From Channallabes apus (taxonomy: Eukaryota; Chordata; Actinopteri; Siluriformes; Clariidae), in contig CM060107.1 of assembly GCA_030522415.1 (NCBI GenBank), forward strand, positions 25,548,571 to 25,612,570: a DNA stretch of 64,000 nucleotides. The letters are read 5' to 3'. Positions 11,666-23,139 of this stretch are shown here, in pieces. Numbering within the stretch: position 1 is the first letter of the stretch; every line of letters starts with the position of its first letter. The notes beneath the pieces were generated by a model. It was not told the origin of the DNA. It made no database searches and saw only the letters and a program-made list of their open reading frames with translations. A program made the translations under genes and the position numbers.

Positions 11666-12600
11666 AATTCAATTCAATTTTATTTATATAGCGCTTTTAA
11701 CAATGGTCATTGTCTCAAAGCAGCTTCATAAAAATGAAAGAAAATTTACAAAAAATGAAAATTTTAGAAAAGAAAATAATTGGAAGTATGTATGTGTGAG
11801 AAAAATGTGTCTAGATAATAATGAGATGAATGAATGATGAATGAAATGTCTCTGATGAGCAAGCCAAGGGTGACGGCGATGGTGGCAAGGAAATACTCCC
11901 TGAGATGGCATATGGAAGAAACCTTGAGAGGAACCAGACTCAACAGGGAACCCATCCTCATTTGGGCGATAACAGATAGAAATTATATAACATCTTGTGT
12001 GTTGTGCAGGTGAAAGTTCAATATGACAGAAATTATTTGAATTGACATGAAGACCAGTTCAGCATAGGGACGAGTCAGTAGGTGCAGAGGGCAGATGAGG
12101 TCTGGATCACTGAAAGCACAGGAGCAGCATGTGTAGCTCCAACCATCATAAAGCTGAATCCAGCTGGAGCTGGTCCTTCTCTGGACACCTCAGGAACCTC
12201 GCAGGGTCGGCCTTTGTCTACTGAAGCTGGAGTATGAGGTTATGGGATGAGTTATGTGTATGCCAGATTATGAGATTATGAGGTTATGGGATGAGTTACG
12301 TGTTTGCCAGATTAAAAAGATGCGTCTTGAGTCTACTTTCAAACTGGGAAACCGTGTCTGCTCCCCGAACACTGTCTGGAAGGCTATTCCAAAGCTTTGG
12401 CGCTAAATATGAAAATGCCCTACCCCCTTTTGTAGATTTTGAAATTCTTGGAACTACCAGAAGTCCGGAGTTTTGTGATCTTAAGGCGCGTGGTGGATTG
12501 TAGCATATACGTAAGAAGACTGGTTAGGTATGTGGGAGCTAAACCATTTAAGGGCTTGTATGTAATACTATACAAGTAATACTATTTTGTAATTTATTCT
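11666..12600 (+). repeat. Dispersed fish repeat with TTTATTTATATAGCGCTTTTAAC head
   Basis: Opens with repeated CAATT units and TTTATATAGCGCTTTTAAC followed by CATTGTCTCAAAGCAGCTTC, a motif found again at 16858-16962 (minus), 28340-28500 (minus, other part of the family) and 50947-51010. It also has the phrase ACCTTGAGAGGAACCAGACTC. I recognise it as a common teleost repeat but cannot assign its class. It starts about 56 nt upstream of the exon 4 acceptor. Confidence 0.65.
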
Positions 12601-12682
12601 AAACTGAACAGGTAGCAAATTTATCTTTATTTGCTTTTTTTAATAATATAATTTATAGATATCAGTATCCAGTATCTAAATG

Positions 12683-14336
12683 CAGTGGCAGGAAAAAGTA
12701 TGTGAAATACTTGGAATTAACTGGTTTTCTGCATGAATTTGCCATAATGTGATCTGATCTACATCTAAGTCACAACAATAGACAAACACAATGTGCTTAA
12801 ATTAACACCCACCAATTACAATTTCTCATGTCTTTATTGAACCTTCTTTGGTAGCAATGACTTCAAGAAAGCTCTTTTGGAAGCTCTGGATTAGACCTGC
12901 ACAACTTTAGGAGAAAAATTTTTTGGCCATTTCTCTTTACAGAACCGTCACAGCTCATAAATATTTGTAGGGAGTCTGTTTGGGCTCTGACTGGGCCACG
13001 GCAAAAGTCATTGTCCTGCTGCATCAGCCATCTCCTACTAAGCTTCAGTTAGCAGACAGTCACCCTGACATTATCCTGTAGAACATTTTGGTAAGATTAC
13101 GAATTCATTTTCTCATTCATAATGGCAAGTGGTCCAGGCTCTGAGGCAGCGAAGCAAGCCCAAATTAAGGTGCTCCATCTACCATAGTTCACTGTTGGGG
13201 TGATGTTTTGATGTTGGTAAGCTGTGCTCTCTTTCTGCCAATACATACAGTACACAATATTCGGGAACAATTAAACATTTGTTTCATCAATCCTCAAAAC
13301 GTTTTCCCAGTACCGTTGTAGATTGCCAATGTGCTGTTTGGCAAAATTCAGATGTAGAGCAAATCCTGTAGACTTAGGAACAAAGATGTTTGCCAGTTCT
13401 AGTAATGTCTTTAAGTCTTTAGCTTAAAGACTTTTTAGTTATTGAAGATTCTGCATTGTGTCTTTGGAGTCATCTTGGAGTCTATGAAGAGTAGCTACAG
13501 TACCTAACTAAGTCCATTTATAGAAAATTCGTCTAACTGTCGACTGATGGATAAATACTAAATACTTTGAGGTTACTTTGTATCCCATCCCAGCCTTATG
13601 CAGATCAACTACTCTTGATCCTATGTCTTGGGTCCTAAGGCAGAGTTCATTCATTCATCTTCTATACCGCTTTATCCTGTATTTAGGGTCACGGGGGCCT
13701 GAAGCCTATCCCAGGAGACTCGGGGCACGGTACACCCTGGACAGCGTGCACACACACACGTACTATGGTCAATTTGGGAACGCCAATTAGCCTAATCTGC
13801 ATATCTTTGGACTGTGGGAGGAAACCGGAGTACCCGGAGGAAACCCACCAAGCACGTGGAGAACATGCAAACTCCATGCACACAGAGACGGGAATCGAGC
13901 CTGGCCGGGAATCGAACCCGGACCCTGGAGGTGCAAGGCGACAGTGCTAACCACTACACCACCGTGCCGCCTAAGGCAGAGTTCTCATCAGCAAGTACTA
14001 CTTGTGAACAGCAATAAAATGTTTGAGTAAATTTTGTCAATCAAAGTAGGCCCAAGCCACATTTCCAAACTTGATTAATTAATCGGACTGCATTTGTGCA
14101 AACAACTGACTCCAATTAACCTTCCTTGAAGTAATTAATCTATGGGTTCTCTTACTCTTTCCTCTAGGACTATAGATATAATGGGTTTGTTCAATAAGAC
14201 ATGAGAAGTTATAATTGTGTTTAAATTTCAGCTTAAGCACATTGTGTTTATTATTGTGGCTAAGATGAAGATCAGATAGCATGATAGCCTATGACAAATC
14301 AATGCATAAAAACAGTTAATTCCAAGAGGTTCACTT
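12683..14336 (-). mobile_element. Decayed Tc1-like transposon with long inverted ends, split by a SINE
   Basis: About 110 bp at the left (from CAGTGGCAGGAAAAAGTATG through the CACAATGTGCTTAAATT segment) recur in reverse complement at the right (TTAAGCACATTGTGTTTATT through AGTTAATTCCAAG). The interior, read on minus, resembles a Tc1 transposase gene with many lesions. A SINE with its own target duplication sits inside. The right terminus is diverged, so the boundary is approximate. Confidence 0.72.
13649..13969 (-). mobile_element. tRNA-derived SINE (family 1) nested in the Tc1 relic
   Basis: On the minus strand it starts with GGCGGCACGGTGGTGTAGTGG (A box) and a B-box-like GGTTCGATTCC, continues through CCTCCCACAGTCCAAAGA and ends with ATTCAT-type repeats. 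Exact flanking duplications of 15 nt (CCTAAGGCAGAGTTC at 13634-13648 and 13970-13984) prove insertion into the transposon. Related copies lie at 17786, 40988 and 51197. Confidence 0.9.
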
Positions 14337-14440
14337 ACCTTTCTGAGCTGACACACAATTTAACTGAAATTAGCAAAGGCAGTTTGGAGATCATTGTGTT
14401 TAATGTCTATGAAAGAGTGACATTCATTAGAAGCGCTTAC

Positions 14441-14566
14441 TCAAACAGTCACCACCAGACCACCCAGGACGGCACTCAGCACAGTATTGTCCCTTGATGA
14501 AGAAATCATCCCTTGGCCCCCATGTCCCGTTATTGCACCTCTTGCAGTTTTCAAAAATGCTGCAGC
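14441..14566 (-). CDS. pamr1: pamr1 exon 3: Cys-rich linker
   Basis: A 126-nt phase 1-1 exon on the minus strand, acceptor TCTTTTGAAAG and donor GTAAGC. It encodes residues 93-135: [17 protein letters not shown], then [15 protein letters not shown]. The CxxC-type spacing and the W-G-G-D-C ending match the N-terminal cysteine-rich region of vertebrate PAMR1 between the signal peptide and the CUB domain. Codon 93 is completed by the G of exon 2. The last A joins the first two bases of exon 4 to give Lys135. Confidence 0.93.
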   Translation of the reverse strand, partial: AAAFLKTARGAITGHGGQGMISSSRDNTVLSAVLGGLVVTV

Positions 14567-15784
14567 CTTTCAAAAGAGAAAAATAAACAGTCAGAATGGA
14601 ATGTGATGATGTTTGACTATTTGTTGTACTTCAAACTTGCCTTGCCTTGTTGTTCAAGAAATTATTAAGATAATAATATAAAGAGAAACTTTATAGCTAA
14701 CTCGGCTTGCCCCAGCTTTACAACTGTCTCCGCTAGTGTGTCTATAAGCATATAACCTGCTAAATACATTACAGTTAAGCAAATTGAGAATTAACTTCCT
14801 GAAAGAGACATGCTCACAGAGCTTTGGAGAAATATAAGTAGGATTTGAAGGGGTAAAATATTGTGAATAGTATCAGAATCTTTGTGACTACATCAATGTG
14901 CTGTCCTGTGAATAAAGAGGCCATTATTTTTAAAGATGTTTTTCTTAATGTTTTGGTAGTAAAATAGTTGCCTAGGTATGAATCTAACAATGAGCATCTG
15001 GTATTTGTGAACACACACACACTCACCCATTAAACTTAGAATATATTTGCTTTTTCTGTATACACCCTCACTTGGTTCAAGACCAAAAACAAGCAAGAAC
15101 AGCACAAGACTGATAGAAAATCCCATGCTGTGTCATACGGGCCTTCACAAATGAGTCATCACAATAATTTTTCCTTCACCTAATGACCCTTAATGTTTCC
15201 TTTGCCTCCAGTTCTTCACAGTCATGACACTTTAGTCAATGCCAAATCAAATATATAAAGAAACAATATACACCTTGTTAGAGAAAGAGCAATAAAATAG
15301 AAGAAGACCACAGAGGTGTGATGTTTATGTGCTGTGAGGATGGACATGAGAACATGGAACTGGAACCCGTGGTATAAGAGGTATGTTGATGTTAAATGGA
15401 AAGATAAAAAGTTATGTTGTGTGTTTTAGGTGTGATTTATTGTCTCAGCTTAAGAATAAAACACAACAGGCTGTACTGTTGTTGGGAAACAATCAATGGT
15501 GGGGTGGTGGAACATGTGCCAATGGTATGTGTAAGTCTGTTACCACCCTAGAGATAGGATGTGGAAATTCTGTGGAACATCTTAAGTTTTGATCACTTAT
15601 AACACTTATACTGTTATATGTATTGGTGTGTTCCAATGGTGTTTGTTTACTAATGTTTTTTAATAAACCTCTGGGGGCTTCACAGAACAGCTGCATTCCT
15701 ACTGAGATTAAATCACACACAGATGGACTACATTTACTAATTAGGTGAATTAGTTTGGGGTATCAGAGAAAAAGGAGGCTCAAT
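14567..15784. other. pamr1 intron 2, part: nothing recognised
   Basis: AT-rich intronic sequence without exon or transposon signal that I can support. Confidence 0.5.
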
Positions 15785-15988
15785 AACAAATGCACAGTAG
15801 ACTTCCGATTTTTCTTTGTTAAACATTTTGAAAATCATTTATCATTTTCCTTCCACTTGATACTTGTGTGCCACTTTGTGCTGGTCTATCATGTAAAATC
15901 CAAATAAAATGTTTTTTTGTTTGTGGTTGTAATATGACAAAAAGTGGAAAAGTTCATGTGATATAAATACTTTTGCAAGGCAGTGTAA
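15785..15988 (+). mobile_element. Tc1-like transposon end fragment
   Basis: The segment ending ATAAATACTTTTGCAAGGCA then GTGTA is a familiar Tc1 terminus of fish (TACTTTTGCAAGGCACTGTA type), preceded by CATTTATCATTTTCCTTCCA and CAAATAAAATG. Only this end is present. Confidence 0.6.
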
Positions 15989-16857
15989 ATTATCATCACT
16001 ACATACAGATCATTATATCAGATTTTTTAAAGTTATAGACTTAAAAAAAAATTATATTAGAACACAATTAATATAAACCTCTGATTTGCCTTGTAGCCAG
16101 ATCTACTTTCAGAGCTGCTGTTATAAAAATAATGAATTAATACCCTCTGACCAATTAAATTAGAAGATTTTACAGCCCTGTGGTTTAAGTAGAAAATAAA
16201 CCACAACATGGCAAAAAATAATCAACAGCAGGGTGTGATGCTGCCCCATTGCGAAATCAAGTGGCTAATTCTACTACAACAGCATACCTTAAAGCTTTAA
16301 TTTCCTTTCCACCACAGCAATTTGCAACAATTACACAGTTTTATTTATTCCTTTTCATCCTTTAACATTTAAAGTGGAATGTTCAGAAAACAAGTTGCTT
16401 TCTGTTATCTCTTACTTCATACCAACCATAAACAGTCATTTCTTCACCAGTCTTACTTTTTTTTCTCTTTCTCTTGAAGTTATTAGGATTAAAAACACAG
16501 CTTGTCATGTTGGTGAGAAACCGCAAACTGTAAAGCATTCCATTTTCCGTTGAGACACATAATGGAAGTTACAGATTTAAAGCATGTGGAGAATCCATGC
16601 TTTTTTCCCCCCCAATGGTTAATTTTAAAGAAAGCTTTACCAGAGTAATCATTCATTATACTGTTTTGTTTTTGTTGTTGTTGGTAACAACACTCAAAAA
16701 TAGTTTCTTTTTGACCTGTTATACAATTGCACATTTGACCATATGGCACTTAGTAACCGAATTAGTTTATTTATGATCGCATTATCCAGTCTCATTTACG
16801 TTTTGAGTCTTGTTCCTCATTATGTACAAATCAATATTGCTATTAATTCATTCTATA
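15989..16857. other. pamr1 intron 2, part: nothing recognised
   Basis: AT-rich DNA without a feature I can support. Confidence 0.5.
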
Positions 16858-16962
16858 CACGTCTTACATTTATATCAATAATATTTATCCCCGTAAAACC
16901 GCTTTGTGACAATATCCATTTTTAAAAGCACTATTAAAATAAAACTGAATTGAATTGAATTC
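16858..16962 (-). repeat. Fragment of the TATAGCGCTTTTAAC repeat
   Basis: On the minus strand it reads AATTCAATTCAATTCAG, TTTTATTTTAATAGTGCTTT and TTGTCACAAAGCGG, a diverged copy of the head of the repeat at 11666. Confidence 0.65.
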
Positions 16963-16966
16963 CACT

Positions 16967-17420
16967 GACTAGCCATAACATCATGACCACCCAGCTAATA
17001 CAGTAAGTAGGTCTCCCTTTTTCTCACCAAAACAATGATGCACTGTGTGTTCTGGTATTTTTCTATGGGAACCACTATTATCCTTTTCACATCGATGAAC
17101 CTTGGCTGCCCATGACCCTGTTGCTGGTTCACCAGTTTTAATTCCTTCACTACTTTTGGTCGGTTCTGCCCATTGTTTAACATGGACATCCCACAAGGAC
17201 TGCAGTTTTAGAGTTTCTCTGACCCAGTCATCTAGCCATCACAATTTGTCCCTTGTCAAGGTCACAAAAATCCTTACATTTGCCCAAATTGGTCAAATTA
17301 TGATGGCTAGAGGACTGGGTCAGAGCAAGTCCAAAACTTCAGTTCTTGTGGGACATTCAGTGGTCAGGACCTATCAGAAGTGTTCCAAAAAAGGAAAACC
17401 AGTGAACCAGTGACAGGCAG
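16967..17420. mobile_element. Fold-back derivative of a Tc1-like element
   Basis: The left half (to about 17255) is the reverse complement of the 5' part of a fish Tc1 element, and the right half (about 17275-17413) carries the same segment in plus orientation, reading GQIMMARGLGQSKSKTS and VVRTYQKCSKKGKPVN, the helix-turn-helix region of the transposase. The left terminus is CTAGCCATAACATCATGACC; the right arm is truncated. Same design as 47072-47784. Confidence 0.72.
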
Positions 17421-17545
17421 TTATGGGGCAAAAAAGAATTTTATCAGACCTATAAGACATTTTACAACATATTTTTTTACATACACAAATTTCTCCCAAA
17501 GTCTCTCATATTGAATTTGTGTGTGAACCTGGAAAACAAACTTAC

Positions 17546-17722
17546 CTGGGTGGATAATGCAGGGGTCACATTCATGGCGAGCATTCCTGCAGCATGGAAC
17601 AGCATATCCCACTTGTGTACCCTGAACAGGGCATTTACATCGAATCACATCATATTCACAGCATGCTCTACACATTATATTCCACTCTGGGCCGGGGCAA
17701 AAGTTATACAGGTATCTGTAGT
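17546..17722 (-). CDS. pamr1: pamr1 exon 2: PAMR1 N-terminal Cys-rich region
   Basis: A 177-nt exon (phase 1-1) on the minus strand between the acceptor TTTGTCTTTCAG and the donor GTAAGT. Codon 34 (Asp) is formed with the last G of exon 1. Residues 34-92 include FCPGPEWNIMCRACCEYD, VGYAVPCCRNARHECD and IIHPG, nearly the same as mammalian PAMR1 after its signal peptide. The many paired cysteines suggest an extracellular disulphide-bonded region. An ATG exists upstream in the open frame, but it lies in the intron, before the acceptor, and is not a real start. Confidence 0.95.
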
Positions 17723-17785
17723 CTGAAAGACAAAATGGATTCATGTGTTAACATATATTTCTATTTAGGACATTAAAGATGCGCA

Positions 17786-18137
17786 TGGCATGGTGGTGTA
17801 GTGCTTAGTTGCCTTGCACCTCCAGGGTCTGGGTTCAATTCCCGGCCAGGCTCGATTCCTGCCTTTGTGTGCATGGAGTTAGCATGTTCTCCAGGTGCTT
17901 GATGGGTCTGCTCCGGGTACTCCGGTTTCCTCCCACAGTCCAAAGACTTCCGGATTAGTATAATCGGCGTTCCCAAATTGCCCATAGTGTGTGTATGTGT
18001 GTGTGTGAGTGTACAGTATGTGTGTGTGCCCTGCAATAGATTGGCCCCCTGTCCAGGGTGTACCCCGACTCATGCCCTAAGCCTCCTGGAATAGGCTCCA
18101 GGTCCCCCGAGACATTAAATACAGCATAAAGCATTAT
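17786..18137 (+). mobile_element. tRNA-derived SINE (family 1), diverged copy
   Basis: Starts GGCATGGTGGTGTAGTGCTTAG, has a B-box-like GGTTCAATTCC, then TTTCCTCCCACAGTCCAAAG and GGATAGGCTCC-like text near the end. It lies in intron 1 only about 64 nt upstream of the exon 2 acceptor, antisense to pamr1. Confidence 0.85.
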
Positions 18138-18162
18138 AGAGAGAGAAAGAGAGAGAGAGAGT

Positions 18163-19972
18163 GCACTGAAAAAAATAACCCATTGGATGAACTCAATTAA
18201 ATTGTGGGCAGGATTTCCATCCAATAAATATATGTAGCTCCAACTCAAATGAAATATATCCATGCACTATAATTTAATTGAGTTAGTCCAACTAATTTTT
18301 ATCAAATGCAGCTACAATAAAATTACAATAAATAAAGTGATAATTATTTGTTTGTCCAACTCAAACTAATACTATTAATAGGAATTGAAGTTATTAAGTT
18401 ATGTTTTCCATTTTTATTTCCAATTAAGACATGAGACAATCTATTTGAGGTATTTTTATTGATAACCAGTAAAACAAAAGGTGCTGCTTACATTGTAGTT
18501 TTAAATGTTACAGTAACCATCAATTTAGCATCAATAATTAAATTACACAACAATATATTCACTTTTAGACTGCAAGTTTACCCCTTAAAAAAAAGTGATT
18601 CAAGAGCAGTGAACTGAAATAGTATGTAAAAGCTTCATAACTGGTGAAAAATGAATTCCCAGCTATTCCGAATCCCTGAGCACAAAAAAAACCTCTTTGT
18701 AGATGGAGAGCTTTGCACTGCCACATGTATTATTCTGAAAAGGAGAACAAAGACAATAAGCATAAAATCACACCAAACAAATGACCATAATACAGATCAG
18801 CTTGTGCCAATTACTCACCATCAGTACGAGGCTGCCCCAAAAGCTTTGTAATGCTGATCAAACTGCAAAAGATGAAATAAATACATTAGAGGTGCAAGTT
18901 CACTTGCTGGAATTCTGAAAAGGTGACTGACAACTTTGCATTTGATCACTCAGCAATTTAAAGGGCAAACTAATATTTTTATTAGATTAGCAATGATTTT
19001 ACAGCTGCACTGAAGGTATTTATAATAAAACAAGCATGTAAAAAGTAAACTATGCCAATTTTATTTAAAGAAAATAATAATAATAATAATACGTTATAGT
19101 ACACTTGTTTCATCAAATGCTTAAGGCACAGTGAGCATTTGTCTCTCGGGACAACTTCAGAACAACAGAGGAGAATAAAGTATGATAAACTCAGTGTGTC
19201 CTGCCTGCACATGAGGAGAGAGGGGGAAACGTAGTGGAGGTGCTGCTGGTGAGCCACACACATGAGAAAAGTTACAACATACTAGACTCGTGCACATTCT
19301 CTCTTTCCTCTGGATAGTATTACGGTGATTTTCGGATACCAAAGCATAACCTAAACTACCGTTCAACTTGTGGTAGCAACGGTTGCGACATGGATTTCGC
19401 GGTTGTAAAAGTTAGAAGAGTCAGAATATAACCCTGTTTACCGTAACCACAGTTCACTCCCACTCCTACAAGAAGCGGTCCTCTGGCCTGCCTGAGATAC
19501 TTAAGCACAGCAGCAGGAGAGGCTAACCTAACCTTATTAGCAAAAAAAAAAAAAAAACCCGCCAACTCCAGCTTTAATCACGTTATAACCAAGCAAAATT
19601 CACCTTGCTTAATATAAAACATACTTTGGTAAATAGTAAAATACACAAATACTTACCGAGGAATGAAAGTTAAAGTCAGTAAGGTAAATGTATCATCCTC
19701 CCCACAGGTGTTGCAGCCCTAATGAGAAAATGCCTTTTTCAAAATGGTGGACAAAGATTAGTAAAGCGTGTTCTCGCACATTCTCAGTGGGCGGTTCCCT
19801 AAACGAACTAATTTACTTTAAGTTAATGAATCTCATAGGTGAAACTATTAAATTTTTTTGTGTTACAGCTATTAAATATACATTAATATTTTAAAAATTG
19901 ATATATTTAAACAAAGCCAACTATATTTAAATATGTCATATTTAAGAGGGGCTTGAATCATTTTTTTGAGTG
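18163..19972. mobile_element. Probable non-autonomous DNA transposon
   Basis: Left end GCACTGAAAAAAATAACCC and right end AATCATTTTTTTGAGTGTG are inverted matches of the CACTGAAAAAAATGA type seen at the ends of fish DNA transposons. Near both ends are AT-rich AACTCAATTAAATT / TAAAATTG-type sequences. No transposase frame was found, and I could not establish a target duplication. Confidence 0.5.
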
Positions 19973-20004
19973 TGTGTGAGTGTGTGAGTGAGTGAGTGAG
20001 TGAG
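19973..20004. repeat. GTGA/GTGT simple repeat
   Basis: Short (GTGT)n and (GAGT)n array beside the right end of the probable transposon. Confidence 0.8.
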
Positions 20005-20328
20005 TGAAGATGTGCTGCTCTTAAAGGTTTGGTATACTGGAATTTCACATTTTTGTGAGTAAAAGCAGACTAAAATGGAATAGTTCCTTGGCAAAGTCAG
20101 TTTTTCCTAGGCTGACTGTCAACATCTTTAACATGACCTCACTGTACATGAGTGAATGTGAGCTGAAAATGTTTCGGGAATGATTTAGTGCATATTAGAA
20201 AACAAAAAGAAATCCATTTGTGTCTCTTTCAGTTAATCAAGTCCAGTGATGTAGCTGATCCTCGTATAGTTTCCTCACGCAAGCAACTATATACTGTATG
20301 TGTTTATAGGAGTTCCCCATTAAAACAA

Positions 20329-20329
<1 letters not shown>

Positions 20330-20374
<45 letters not shown>
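20330..20374. repeat. GT microsatellite
   Basis: Perfect (TG)22-type array in intron 1. Confidence 0.95.
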
Positions 20375-20377
<3 letters not shown>

Positions 20378-22837
20378 AACCAGACAATCATAGTTCCTGG
20401 GAAGTCAATTTCCCCTTTCCAGCTTTTTGGGCATACCAGACATTTTCCAAGAATACAAAATTCTTGGAATCGATTATGTTAAAGTATGTGTTATCTGAAG
20501 AGAGAACGAAGTAAATAAACTCTACTAAATGTGTGTTGGGCTCTGCTGTATTTTTGTTTGCACAAGATGATATTGGGTATATTAGAGACTGAAGGTGCTT
20601 TATGTAACCTGGAGTTTAAATGCCCTCAGCTGAGAGGTGTAAACTCAGCCATGGAATGAGAAAAACAGAAGCTTTGATTTGCAGCACTGAGCAGTACTCC
20701 TAAGTTTATTGTTCACGTGCTCCACATCTCCCATGGCAACGTCCTCATACCGCATTGTTGTTGTTGTATAAACGGCGAGTTCTCCTTCTGGCAAACATAC
20801 AAATTATGATTCATCATGACTTATCCTTGTGCAATGCGGACATTCAGCTGAAGTGAATCTGTGTTGTCACGTTATTTAGATCCAAGCATTAGATCCAGCA
20901 CTGCTAGGAGATCATCATGACTCAGATGTCAATAATCACAGTCTTTTGGAGAAACTGAGCACTGAGTTTCATACCAAAACAAAGGCAAAATTTAAGGGTT
21001 ACCACAAAGTCTGAGGCAAACAATTGCATAAAATGTATGTTGTTTGTTGTAGCATTGGAACTGAAGAGTTCAAAATCTGTGCCCCTTTGTTCAAACTATG
21101 GCCCAGGAGACTGGAGACTGTTATAACAGCAATGTGAGGACTATCTCTGTGCTAATGCCCATAGTTTAATGGGTAAAAAGACAATAAAAGTGACTTTGAC
21201 ATTGATTTTGACTTTACGTTTGGAATAGGCACATATGGATAATATCCCCATAATGGGGAATCTGGGGAATTTGGAGGGCTAATCAACACCTTGAACTCTT
21301 TTTGATGTAGATACCACTGCCATTAGGGAATACTGTAATCATGAAGTATTGTATTTGGTCTGCAACACTGCTTAGGTCTGTGGTACATGTAACATGAACA
21401 TAAATACCAATGTTCATCAGGACATTGTCCAGAGCAACACACTATCAAGTGGCATTGACAAATTTGAAATTAAAAAGTCAAATTGATCAATTTTGCTAAG
21501 TGGTCTGCAAAGCAGGTATATTATAACTGCATGAAATTCATTTACAGCATGTGAATGTCTGTTAGTATTCCAGACTGTAAACACAATAAAGCTCAACTGT
21601 TCTGTTTGCTATGTGTGGTGACAGATTTGTGGCAACACAACAGGCCACAGTCATTTGAAGCCAAGGTTAATATGGCCGCTTGTTTCTAATCTCTTGCTCT
21701 TTGAAAACTAAAAGCACATATTACTGTACATGTACACTGCAAGTGCTATTTTAAGAGAATATATATATTTTTTATTAGCATTACTGCATATATTTGAATA
21801 CCATAAAGTATATAGCATCACTCAGTTTTAGACCTCAAACCACAAGACTCAAGATGTGGAGGGGCTGTTGTTCATTAGCTTAGGTACTGTAGGGGAATAA
21901 GGGTATCTAATTCAGCATGCTACATATCTAAGATCTGTCTGGAGGAAACTCCTTTAGGACCAGGTAGAAAAACTATGAGCACGTGGGCCATTATGTTCAT
22001 GTTAACAAGATGGTAATTAATGCACACAGTGGGTGTTAGTACTTTACAGGATATTACAGTATGCTCTCTGTGGTTTACATAATAATTTTGAAATGTATTT
22101 AAGTTAAGTGTGATGGTATTATGCCTTGTTTGACTGTTCTTTAATGTGGTTCATGTGGATGTGCATTCTATTGACCGAGCACAGTAATTAATTTAATATG
22201 TAAGGAAGGCCAATAAAAGGCTCATATTATTTATAATATTCAATTCATTGCTATATTTTTTATGTCTCTGCATCATTACAATATGTTAAGAAATACCCTA
22301 TTAGATTTGTGCATTCAGAAGAATATACACAACACTTGCCATTGTTTTAGAGACTTTGATGTGGTTTCCTTTGACTGATCTCATACTCATTAGGGATAAT
22401 CGTTCAAGCATCCACATGTCAAATACATAACAAAGCATCATTAAAAGGTTTCTAATATAAGTGTTTTTTTTAAACATGGATTTGGAATGTCTAAAGTTTC
22501 TATTACTACAGCCTTTAGCAGATAAAAAAGAAAATAGGCAAAAAGCTACATGCACTATGAATACGAGTAAAACATATTACCCCCCAAGCATTCTAGGTGA
22601 GTATACTGTTAACTCCAGTCAATGTAAAGATGACTTCTGCACATCTGCAACATATAGAACTGGCTAATTATATGACCTTATAAAAATGTAGAAACCTTCT
22701 GGTTTTAACCTCACGCATGTCTCTTGACACCCATCATTATTTGATAAGATAATGGTTAATATTTAAGTAAACACGCACACCTGTAAAATGCATCCAGATT
22801 ATAGAGCTCAAATCTGCTGCATATTTTTCAAGCATGA

Positions 22838-22893
22838 GGTGTGTGTGTGTTTGTGTTTGTTTGTGTGTGCGTGCGTGCGTGCGTGCGTGCGTG
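22838..22893. repeat. GT / GTGC simple repeat
   Basis: (GT)n with TTTG interruptions followed by (GTGC)5-type units. Confidence 0.9.
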
Positions 22894-23097
22894 GTTTACA
22901 TACTACAATCTAATTAGATATTTTTTGGAAAGAAGCATTATTTGGCAAAAGACACCCAACAAAAACAACTTAATATATGTGGAACATAAATACAACTTAC
23001 ACCACATTAACATTTAAGTAAATGGACTTGGCATAATGCATTTTTATTGACTGTTTTTGGCTCTCATTCATGTTATCCTTGTTTTCATTCATATGTG

Positions 23098-23102
<5 letters not shown>

Positions 23103-23136
<34 letters not shown>

Positions 23137-23139
23137 TTA
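23103..23139. repeat. Poly-C plus CT microsatellite
   Basis: A run of C followed by (TC)n. Confidence 0.9.

Noticed and set aside
17769..18120. GACATTAAA near both ends of the SINE as a target duplication
   Set aside because: The right copy aligns to the SINE's own GACCCTGAATA segment, so it is not a duplication.
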